Shown piece by piece: positions 43,042 to 50,682 of a stretch of 64,000 nt of DNA. Each line of letters begins with the position of its first letter. The stretch's first letter is position 1. A program made the translations under genes and the position numbers. This stretch comes from Akkermansiaceae bacterium UBA2367 (lineage in GTDB: Bacteria; Verrucomicrobiota; Verrucomicrobiia; Verrucomicrobiales; DEV007), in assembly GCA_002344525.1 (NCBI GenBank), contig DDTJ01000028.1, positions 94,747 to 158,746 on the forward strand. The letters are read 5' to 3'. The notes under the pieces are model-generated. The model saw only the letters and a program-made list of their open reading frames with translations. It had not been told where the DNA came from and ran no database searches.

Positions 43042-46000
43042 ATGATCCTCCGTCCCCATCGCGTCCTCGCTCTGCTCGGCTTCACGCCCGTCCTTTCCGT
43101 GGCCGCGCCGGTGCCGAGTTTCAATCGCGACATCCGGCCCATCCTCTCGGAGAACTGCTTCGCCTGCCACGGCTTCGACGCGAAGACGCGGGAGGCCGAT
43201 CTGCGGCTCGACACGGCCGAAGGGGCTCTCGCCGACCTCGGCGGCTACCGGGCCATCGTGCCCGGCGACTTGGAGAAGAGCGAGGCTTGGCAACGTATCC
43301 TCTCGACCGATCCCGACGAGATCATGCCCCCGCCGAAGTCGCACAAGACCTTGTCAGACGCTCAGAAGGACACTCTCAAGCGCTGGATCGAAGGGGGTGC
43401 GGTCTACGAGGCGCACTGGTCCCTCGAAACGCCCACCCTGCCCGCGCCTCCGGTCGCGGAAGGCCGCCCCATCGACGCCTTCCTCGAAGCGCGCCTCACG
43501 GGGGAGAAGCTGGCCTTCCAGCCCGAGACCGACCGCGCCACCCTCATCCGCCGCGTCGCCTTCACCCTCACGGGATTGCCGCCGACCCTGGCGGAGGTGG
43601 AGGCTTTCGAGAAGGATGCCTCACCAACGGCCTACGAGACCATGATCGACCGCTACCTCGCCTCGCCCCGCTACGGCGAGGAGATGGCGCGGCATTGGCT
43701 CGACGTGGCCCGCTACGGCGACACCCACGGCCTGCACCTCGACAACGAGCGCCACATGTGGGCCTACCGCGACTGGGTCGTGAGGGCCTTCAACGAGAAC
43801 CTGTCTTTCGACCAGTTCACTCTCTGGCAGCTCGCGGGCGACCTCCTCCCCGAGGCCACTACCGACCAGCTCGTGGCGACCGGGTTCATCCGCTGCAACG
43901 TGACCACGAGCGAGGGCGGGGCCATCGACGAGGAATACCGCCACCTCTACGCCGTCGATCGCGCCTCTACCGTGACGACCGCTTGGCTCGGCCTCACCGG
44001 AGGCTGCGCCCAATGCCACGACCACAAATACGATCCGCTGAGCACGAAGGATTTCTACTCGATCTACGCCTTCTTCTACAGCGCCGCCGATCCCGCGATG
44101 GACGGCAACATCGCGAGGACCACGCCCATTCTGAAGCTACCCGGCCCCGGCCAGCAGGAGGCCCTTGAGGCGGCGCAGAAGGAGGAGACCGCCCGACTCG
44201 CGGCCCTCGCCGCCACCGCCCCGCCCGTCTACACCGAACCCGCGCCCGACGCCGCCCCGGTGGCGCGGACGCAGGTGATCTTCGACGATCTCTTCCTCCC
44301 CGGAGCCACCCTGCGGAACACCTCGCGCAACGCCCCCGTCTGGCTCGACCGTCCCGAGTCCGGCGCTCCCTCGGGGCGGCGGGTGCTGGAACAAGCGAAT
44401 GGCCAATTCTTCGAGCAGATTGTCACCCCCGAATGGATTCCGGTGACGGTCCCGGAGAAAAACGCCCGTTTCGAGATCGCGGTGCGGCCCGATCCGCTCA
44501 GTCCCCCGCGCGTCCTCTCCATTGTGCTGAACGGACGCCGCGCCTACTGGGGCGATCCCGCCGGATTCGAAGTCTTCAACGCGGGCAACCCGGCCAAAGT
44601 AGTGGCGATGGGCGAAATGCCGAAGCCGGGCGAGTGGACGACCCTGTCCTTCGACCCCGCCGTGCTCGACCTCGCCCCCGGTTCGCGAATCGCGACGATC
44701 TCGGTGCAGCAGGTCGGCGGTCGCGTCGCTTGGGAGCGCTGCGTCGTGAAAGGCGAACTAAGCCCGGCGAAGGATCCCCTCGCCTCCTTCGCGCTCTGGT
44801 GGAAGAGCCACGGCGCGAAGAAACCGGGCGACCTGCCCGAGCCCCTCACCGCGACCCTCATCGCCGGTCCTGACAAAACCACCGATGCGGGTGCCCGCGA
44901 GGCCCTGCTCGCCTTCTATCTCCGCCGCGTCGCCCATGCCGACGGCTCTATCTCCGCTCCCCGCCTCGCCTGGGAGCAAGCCCGCGTCGCCAGCGCCGCC
45001 GCCGACGAGGCGATCCCGACGACCTTCATCTACCGAGACCTGCCCGAGCCGCGCGAAACCTTCGTGGCCGAGCGGGGCGAATACACCAAGCTCGGGGAAA
45101 AGGTCGAGCCGGCTATCCCGGCGAATTTCGGCCCCTTCACCCCGCCTGCGGAGCCGCGTCGGCTCACCCGCCTCGACCTCGCGCAGTGGCTCGTCGCGCC
45201 GGAGCATCCCCTCGCCGCCCGCGTCACCGTGAACCGTTTCTGGCAGCAGGTCTTCGGCACCGGGCTGGTGAAAACGAGCCACGACCTTGGTTCGCAAGGC
45301 GAGCCACCGAGCCACCCTGAGTTGCTTGACTGGCTCGCGGTGAGCTTTCAAGAAAAAGGCTGGGATGTGAGGTGGCTCGTGCGGGAGCTGCTCCTTTCCC
45401 GCGCCTTCCGCCAGAGCTACCGCGCCGACGGCGATCTTCTCGCCCGCGATCCCGAAAACCGCTTCCTCGCGCGAGCGCCGCGCATCCGCCTCGACGCCGA
45501 GCAGATCCGGGACAACGCCCTCTTCGTCAGTGGCCTCATCAACCTCCGCATCGGCGGCCGCGGCGCGCTCACCTACCAGCCGCCGAACATCTGGGAGCCG
45601 GTCGGCTACGGCGACAGCAACACGCGCTACTACTTGCAGGACCACGGCTCCGCCCTCTATCGGCGCAGCCTCTACAGCTTCCTCAAGCGCACCGCCCCGC
45701 CGCCCTTCATGACGAATTTCGACGCGCCCAACCGCGAGCAGAGCTGCACCCGCCGCGAGCGCACCAACACGCCTATGCAGGCCCTGCAACTGCTCAACGA
45801 CACGCAGCATTTCGAGGCCGCTCGTGCCCTCGCCGAGCGCGTCCTCGCCGAAGGCGGTGCCGACGACGCCTCGCGCCTGCGCTGGCTCTTCCGCACCGTG
45901 CTGAGCCGTGCGCCGGACGAAAAGGAGACAGGTCTCCTCACTGACGCCCTCGCCCAGCAGCGCTACCATGCGCAGTCCGACGCGAAGGCGGCGGAGCAGG

Positions 46001-46116
46001 TCGTCGGGGCCGGAGAATCCAAGCCGAAGCGGCTCTCTCCCGCGCCCGAGACGGCGGCGTGGACGCTGGTGGCGAATCTCGTGCTGAACTTGGACGAGAC
46101 GGTGACGCGGAATTGA
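43042..46116 (+). CDS. PSD1/DUF1549-DUF1553 cytochrome c domain protein
   Basis: This is a 1024-residue exported protein of the planctomycete-type cytochrome group. After a signal peptide (VLALLGFTPVLSVAAP), the single-heme PSCyt1 domain reads FNRDIRPILSENCFACHGFD, with axial Met in DEIMPPPKS. DUF1549 follows from about residue 145 (FTLTGLPPTLAEVEAFEKDA and WLDVARYGDTHGLHLDNER). A middle beta-sandwich region covers about 400-650. DUF1553 closes it (RLTRLDLAQWLVAPEHPLAA, VNRFWQQVFGTGLVKTSHDL, WLVRELLLSRAFRQSYRADG). These proteins are normally paired with a DUF1501 sulfatase-like protein, which is missing here. Confidence 0.92.
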   Translation: MILRPHRVLALLGFTPVLSVAAPVPSFNRDIRPILSENCFACHGFDAKTREADLRLDTAEGALADLGGYRAIVPGDLEKSEAWQRILSTDPDEIMPPPKSHKTLSDAQKDTLKRWIEGGAVYEAHWSLETPTLPAPPVAEGRPIDAFLEARLTGEKLAFQPETDRATLIRRVAFTLTGLPPTLAEVEAFEKDASPTAYETMIDRYLASPRYGEEMARHWLDVARYGDTHGLHLDNERHMWAYRDWVVRAFNENLSFDQFTLWQLAGDLLPEATTDQLVATGFIRCNVTTSEGGAIDEEYRHLYAVDRASTVTTAWLGLTGGCAQCHDHKYDPLSTKDFYSIYAFFYSAADPAMDGNIARTTPILKLPGPGQQEALEAAQKEETARLAALAATAPPVYTEPAPDAAPVARTQVIFDDLFLPGATLRNTSRNAPVWLDRPESGAPSGRRVLEQANGQFFEQIVTPEWIPVTVPEKNARFEIAVRPDPLSPPRVLSIVLNGRRAYWGDPAGFEVFNAGNPAKVVAMGEMPKPGEWTTLSFDPAVLDLAPGSRIATISVQQVGGRVAWERCVVKGELSPAKDPLASFALWWKSHGAKKPGDLPEPLTATLIAGPDKTTDAGAREALLAFYLRRVAHADGSISAPRLAWEQARVASAAADEAIPTTFIYRDLPEPRETFVAERGEYTKLGEKVEPAIPANFGPFTPPAEPRRLTRLDLAQWLVAPEHPLAARVTVNRFWQQVFGTGLVKTSHDLGSQGEPPSHPELLDWLAVSFQEKGWDVRWLVRELLLSRAFRQSYRADGDLLARDPENRFLARAPRIRLDAEQIRDNALFVSGLINLRIGGRGALTYQPPNIWEPVGYGDSNTRYYLQDHGSALYRRSLYSFLKRTAPPPFMTNFDAPNREQSCTRRERTNTPMQALQLLNDTQHFEAARALAERVLAEGGADDASRLRWLFRTVLSRAPDEKETGLLTDALAQQRYHAQSDAKAAEQVVGAGESKPKRLSPAPETAAWTLVANLVLNLDETVTRN

Positions 46117-46214
46117 AAAGGGATGGTCCCGAATGGCACGGAATTAAGCGATTTTTTCGATGAAGCGGGCGGATCGCAGGGACGGGGGAACGAAGCCCGG
46201 ATCCTCCGCGCCAA

Positions 46215-46394
46215 AGGCGCGATCCATCGCAGCCTGGGCCAAGGCCCAGGTCTGCGGGGTTCAACATGACGAAGGGCTGAAGGCCCGATCTATCTTGCTC
46301 GGCATCCACGCGGATGGGTCGGGCCTTCAGCCCTCGTCCGTGTTTCGGATCCGGTTTCCCAGGCCCTTGGCCTGGGCTGCGATGGACCGCGCCT
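46215..46394. repeat. nested inverted repeat (large cruciform) in a 385-bp gene-free gap
   Basis: The outer arms, about 46215-46250 and 46358-46394, are complementary with few mismatches; both contain CCATCGCAGCC and CCTGGGCCAAGG-type blocks. Inside them a second, shorter pair is perfect over 15 bp: GGGCTGAAGGCCCGA (46274-46288) and its complement ending at 46332. Coding potential is absent in both directions. It may be a dispersed REP-like element or a structured RNA. The rest of the gap, up to 46501, shows nothing I can support. Confidence 0.7.
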
Positions 46395-46501
46395 TCAGCA
46401 CTGGGTTTGGGGGTGGCTCTCAGTCGGGATGCCGATAACAGGTCTTATAAGTCCTTGCCATTCGGGATGGCCCCCTTTTGCCGATCCATGTGGCGGGATT
46501 T

Positions 46502-46843
46502 TCAGGCGTCGCCCATGGATCGCGAGGCTTGCGTGAAATCGAAGCGGCAGCAGCCGAGGTCGAGAGTCCCGGGAGCCTTCCCACCCTGTCGGCTCTTCCG
46601 CCAAGCGGGAGCGATGAAGATGCGCTTGCATCTGCCCTCGCGGACGACGCAGACCAAGCCCGCCTCGCTGAGGATGCGGACGTGGCGCGAGGCGTTGTAG
46701 TCCGACAGCCCGAGCGAGCGGGCGATTTCGCCGAGCTTGGGAGGCTCGGATGCGTTCGCGAGAAAGCGTATGATCTCCCAGCGGGTCTCGTCGGAGAGGG
46801 CCTTCAGGTAGGCGACGCAGCCGCTATCTTCGGAATGGATCAT
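46502..46843 (-). CDS. ArsR-family transcriptional regulator
   Basis: This is a 113-residue winged-helix repressor of the ArsR/SmtB family. The ATG at 46843 gives MIHSEDSGCVAYLKALSDET, the standard start of the fold; LSDETRWEIIRFLANASEPP is the first helix pair, IARSLGLSDYNASRHVRILS the recognition helix, and LVCVVREGRCKRIFI the wing. A C-terminal LGCCRFDF with two adjacent cysteines could sense a metal or thiol agent, with Cys9 nearby in sequence start. It is divergent from the TonB receptor gene, whose promoter region carries two palindromes, so autoregulation and repression of the receptor are likely. Confidence 0.88.
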   Translation of the reverse strand: MIHSEDSGCVAYLKALSDETRWEIIRFLANASEPPKLGEIARSLGLSDYNASRHVRILSEAGLVCVVREGRCKRIFIAPAWRKSRQGGKAPGTLDLGCCRFDFTQASRSMGDA

Positions 46844-46997
46844 CGAACTCGCTTGCCGGGGAAGTTCGCCGTCCGGGCGGGCCGCTTCAACCGGAAATGC
46901 TGGATTTCCGCCGGAAGTGCGCCAAGGCGGGTGCCCCCCCGCGACTGGCGCGTTCATGGAGGGTGTCGAAAGCGCTTGCATGAAGGGGCTTTCTGTG

Positions 46998-47024
46998 ATT
47001 TTGCAAAATTGCGCATTAATGCAA
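46998..47024. promoter_or_regulatory. paired palindromes, candidate ArsR operator
   Basis: ATTTTGCAAAAT (46998-47009) and GCATTAATGC (47013-47022) are two perfect palindromes separated by 3 bp, and TTGCA (47001-47005) and TGCAA (47020-47024) frame them as a wider inverted repeat with 14 bp between. The site is AT-rich in a GC-rich genome and lies just ahead of the TonB receptor start at 47031, with the ArsR gene divergent on the other side. Binding is inferred. Confidence 0.55.
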
Positions 47025-47030
47025 CTATCG

Positions 47031-49217
47031 ATGAAACCCGTCTGCCGCTTCGCCCTTGCCGCCCTCTTCCCGCTCTTCCCCGCCGTGTCCCTCCGTGCGC
47101 AGGAGACCGGAGAGGAACTGCCCCCTACGGAAGTCTCCGGCGCCGCCCCGGCCGAATCCCCGTCCTACCGTCCTCCGGTGCGGCACCGCCGTCCCGCCCC
47201 CGCTCCTGAGTCCGCTGCGGTGGAGCCGCTCGTGCTCGACGACCTCCTTCCCGGGGCGGCTGCGGAGAGCGTCAATTCGACCTTCCTCACGCCCTCGGGC
47301 TTGGAGCTGCTGGGCGTGCGCGAGCCGCAAGATGTCGTCCGCTACGCCGTGAACCAGTCGGCGACGGATTCGGGTTCTCGCTCCTTCGGCGATGTCTATT
47401 CAGTACGCGGTCTGACGAACACAGTCTTCTTCGGCGCTCCCTCGACGACGATCTATGTCGATGACGTGCCCTTCGGCGAGACTTTCACCTACGCGCAGGA
47501 TCTCGGGCCGATCCACGGCATCGAAGTGTTGCGCGGCCCACAGCCGACAGCGGTGGGGCGCAATGTCTACGGCGGCCTCATCAACGTGACGACGCGCCGT
47601 CCCGGCGACAGGCTGGAGGGCAGCGTCGGCTACCAGTATGGCTCCTACGACCGTCACGGGCTGGACGCGTGGGTGATGGGTCCGCTCGGCGGGGCGGCCT
47701 CCTTCCGCTTCGGCGGCGGCTACGACACGCACGGCGGCTACCTGACGGACGTCAACACGGGCCGGAAGGTCGACCACCAAGAGAGCTACCATTTCGGCGG
47801 AGCCCTCTATTTCGACATCGCTCCCGGCTGGGAGGTGGGCGTGATCGCGGGCTACGCCGAGTCGAACGACGGCGCCCCGCGCCTCACCTCCTTGGAGCGG
47901 ACCACGGGCTTCTATACGGTGGGGTCGGAGGTCGCCGGCGAGCAGCATCGCGAGTCGAACTACCAAGCCATCCGCATCGCCCATGAGAACGACCGCTTCA
48001 AATTCCTCAGCGTCACCTCGCATCGCGGGTTCAAGCTGGACCCCTACACCATCGACCTCGACTTCACCCCCGTCCCCATCGGATCCACCACTTTGAGCCA
48101 GTCGCAAGAGCTGTGGAGCCAGGAGTTCCGCTTCTCCGACAACGACCCCGACGCCGACTGGGGCTGGAACGCGGGGCTCTATGGATCGACCAGCCGCATC
48201 GAGGGCGCGGGCTTGCGGCGGTACTTTCTTCCTCCATTTCCTGGATGGGAGAACACCACCCATATGATCGACGAGGAGAGCTTCGCCGTCTACGGTGGGC
48301 TTGAATACCGGGCGGTCGAAGACGTCACCCTCCGCTTCGGGGCAAGGCTGGATTGGATCGGCAGATCCCTTGTCCGCGACAAGGTGGCGGATTTCGGGTT
48401 TCCCCTCCCTCCAATTCCGACCATCGCCGCGAGCGACGACTGGGTCCATCTGACGCCCACGGCGGGGATCGACTGGCAGGTGGCCGATGACCACCTCCTC
48501 TACGCGAAAACGACACGGGCCTTCAAGCCCGGCGGCTTCAGCGCCTACGTCGATCCAGGCCCGACACCTTTCGCTTTTGGCGAGGAGACGGCGTGGACGA
48601 GCGAGGCCGGGCTGCGTTCGCGCTGGTTCGGCGGACGGGTCAACACGAACCTCGCCGCCTTCTACAGCGCGGTGGACGACTACCAAGTCGAGCGGAACAT
48701 TGCTGCTGGGAACCCCGACTATACCGTCTTCAACGCGGAGGAGGCGGAGATTTACGGGGTGGAGTTCGAGACCACGGTGGAGATCACCCCGAACTTGGAT
48801 TTCCTCGGCTCCATCGGCTGGACCCATGCTAGGCTCACCCGCTACATCGACCCCTTGGGGAATAACCTCAGCGGGGTGGACGCGCCCTTCGTGCCCGAGT
48901 TCGACGCCGTCGCCGCGTTCGACTACCACCTTGAGAACGGCTTCTTCGCGCGGGTCGAGTTGCTGGCCCTCGGCAGGACGACCTTCGACGATTTCAACCG
49001 CCCTCCCTTTGAGCAAGGGGCCTATGCCCTACTCAACGGTGCCATCGGCTACCGGAAGGACGGCTGGTCCGTCGCCCTCTACGGCAGCAACCTCGCCGAC
49101 AAGGAATATTACACGAACATGAACCCTGCTATTCCCTCCACCACAGGCGGCACCGGCGGAGCCGGTGCGGTGGGCATCCCGCGCGAGTTCGGGGTGCGGG
49201 TGGGGATGGAATTCTGA
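47031..49217 (+). CDS. TonB-dependent outer-membrane receptor
   Basis: This is a 728-residue active-import receptor. The ATG at 47031 starts a signal peptide (FALAALFPLFPAVSLRAQ). The plug domain spans about residues 75-200 (PQDVVRYAVNQSATDSGSRS, then VYSVRGLTNTVFFGAPSTTI and IHGIEVLRGPQPTAVGRNVY, the usual IEVLRGPQ block). The rest is the 22-strand barrel, ending in the outer-membrane signature FGVRVGMEF with a terminal Phe. The length is typical of a siderophore/cofactor receptor. A short Pro-rich linker after the signal may be a TonB-interaction region. MFS transporter gene follows 112 bp downstream; regulator ArsR is divergent. Ligand unknown. Confidence 0.94.
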   Translation: MKPVCRFALAALFPLFPAVSLRAQETGEELPPTEVSGAAPAESPSYRPPVRHRRPAPAPESAAVEPLVLDDLLPGAAAESVNSTFLTPSGLELLGVREPQDVVRYAVNQSATDSGSRSFGDVYSVRGLTNTVFFGAPSTTIYVDDVPFGETFTYAQDLGPIHGIEVLRGPQPTAVGRNVYGGLINVTTRRPGDRLEGSVGYQYGSYDRHGLDAWVMGPLGGAASFRFGGGYDTHGGYLTDVNTGRKVDHQESYHFGGALYFDIAPGWEVGVIAGYAESNDGAPRLTSLERTTGFYTVGSEVAGEQHRESNYQAIRIAHENDRFKFLSVTSHRGFKLDPYTIDLDFTPVPIGSTTLSQSQELWSQEFRFSDNDPDADWGWNAGLYGSTSRIEGAGLRRYFLPPFPGWENTTHMIDEESFAVYGGLEYRAVEDVTLRFGARLDWIGRSLVRDKVADFGFPLPPIPTIAASDDWVHLTPTAGIDWQVADDHLLYAKTTRAFKPGGFSAYVDPGPTPFAFGEETAWTSEAGLRSRWFGGRVNTNLAAFYSAVDDYQVERNIAAGNPDYTVFNAEEAEIYGVEFETTVEITPNLDFLGSIGWTHARLTRYIDPLGNNLSGVDAPFVPEFDAVAAFDYHLENGFFARVELLALGRTTFDDFNRPPFEQGAYALLNGAIGYRKDGWSVALYGSNLADKEYYTNMNPAIPSTTGGTGGAGAVGIPREFGVRVGMEF

Positions 49218-49329
49218 GCGGCGGCTGTTCGGAGACAAGGAGCGGGACTTTCCCAAGTCCCGGTTTTCGACGAGGGGGGCTTGGAAAAGTCCCCCTCTTT
49301 GGTTCTGCCTGTTTTCCGGTTTTGCTCGA

Positions 49330-50562
49330 ATGAATTCCCCCGGCCAAACTCCGACTTCGAAGCCCGACCGCCGCCACGTCTACACGAACGTGGTCCTCGG
49401 CGCCCTCCTCATGGTCGCGACCCTGCCGGGGCGCACCCAGGGGCTGGGCCTCGTCACGGAACCCCTGCTTGAGGAACTGGCCCTCGACCGCGTCCGTTTC
49501 GCCAATCTCAACCTATGGGCCTCGCTCCTCGGAGCCTTCGTCTGCCTCCCGGCGGGGCGGCTCATCGACCGTCTCGGCCTGCGTCCGGTGAGCTTCGTCC
49601 TCCTCGGCGGACTCGCCCTCGCGACGCTGGGGCTCAGCCTCCACCATGCCGGGATCGCGATGCTCTTTCTCTGGCTTTTCCTCGCCCGCGCCTTCGGGCA
49701 GAGCGGCCTCTCCGTCGCCGCGATCTCGGCGGTGGCGAAGGCGGGGAGCGGCAGGAACGGTCCGGCCCTCGGTTTTTTCTCGGTCCTCCTCAGCCTGCTT
49801 TTCGTCGCCGCCTTCGTCGCGGTCGGGGCCTCAGTTTCGGAGGCTGGCTGGCGTCATGCGTGGCGGGAGGTCGCGGCGGGCGTGGGCTTGCTCATCCTGC
49901 CCCTCTCCATCGCCTTCCTGCGCGAGCCTGCGGGGGAAGCGCGATCCGCCGGAGCCGGAACGGAGCCAGACAGGGGACTGGGTTTGCGCGAGGCGCTACG
50001 CACGCCGCTCTTCTGGATCGCATCGGGGGCGGTCGCGTCCTTCGCCTTCGCCTCGTCGGGGCTGGGGTTGTTCAACGAGGCCGTCCTCGCCGAGGTCGGG
50101 CATGAACGGGCCACCTACCACCATTTCCTCGCGGTGACGACCGGGGTCGCCGTGCTCGGCCAGTTCCTCTGCGGCTGGCTCAGCGCGCGGCGGCCGCTAC
50201 CGCTCCTGCTCGGCTCGGCTCTCGCCGCCTACGCCCTTTCCCTCGTCCTTCTCGCCCACGCGCAATCGCCCTCCGTCCTCTGGGGGGCCGCCGCGCTCAT
50301 GGGGCTGTCCGCCGGGTTCGTTACCGTCCTCTTCTTCGCGATCTGGGGCCACGCCTACGGTCGCCGCGAACTCGGGCGTATCCAAGGCGTCGCCCAAGGC
50401 ATCACGGTGCTCGCCTCGGCGCTCGGTCCGCTCGCCTTCGCCATGGTGCGCGAGGTCCTCGGCAGCTACGCCCCGGCGCTCTATGGATTGGGATTTGCGG
50501 CCTTGATGTTCGCCGTCGCCGCCTTCGTGCTCCGCCGGAGCCCCCGGGACGCCGCCGCTTGA
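49330..50562 (+). CDS. major facilitator superfamily transporter
   Basis: This is a 410-residue, 12-segment MFS permease. The characteristic loop-2/3 motif appears as PAGRLIDRLGLRP (G-R-x-x-D-R-x-G). The second half begins near residue 205 with ALRTPLFWIASGAVASFAFA, and a second degenerate loop motif is CGWLSARRPLPLLLGSA. FVTVLFFAIWGHAYGRRELG and RIQGVAQGITVLASALGPLA lie near the end and are reminiscent of OFA/monocarboxylate-type members. ATG at 49330 fits the usual short N-terminus. It follows the TonB receptor gene and could move the receptor's ligand across the inner membrane; that is inference. Confidence 0.88.
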   Translation: MNSPGQTPTSKPDRRHVYTNVVLGALLMVATLPGRTQGLGLVTEPLLEELALDRVRFANLNLWASLLGAFVCLPAGRLIDRLGLRPVSFVLLGGLALATLGLSLHHAGIAMLFLWLFLARAFGQSGLSVAAISAVAKAGSGRNGPALGFFSVLLSLLFVAAFVAVGASVSEAGWRHAWREVAAGVGLLILPLSIAFLREPAGEARSAGAGTEPDRGLGLREALRTPLFWIASGAVASFAFASSGLGLFNEAVLAEVGHERATYHHFLAVTTGVAVLGQFLCGWLSARRPLPLLLGSALAAYALSLVLLAHAQSPSVLWGAAALMGLSAGFVTVLFFAIWGHAYGRRELGRIQGVAQGITVLASALGPLAFAMVREVLGSYAPALYGLGFAALMFAVAAFVLRRSPRDAAA

Positions 50563-50682
50563 ACGGAGCCACCGTCAAGCCCGACTGGGCGTGCTGCTCC
50601 CTCTGCTTGGCAGCTTCGTTGATTCCCCTCCCCAAGCGGAGGAATCCGCGCCGCGACCCAGCATTCGTGCTACCTTCCCCCG

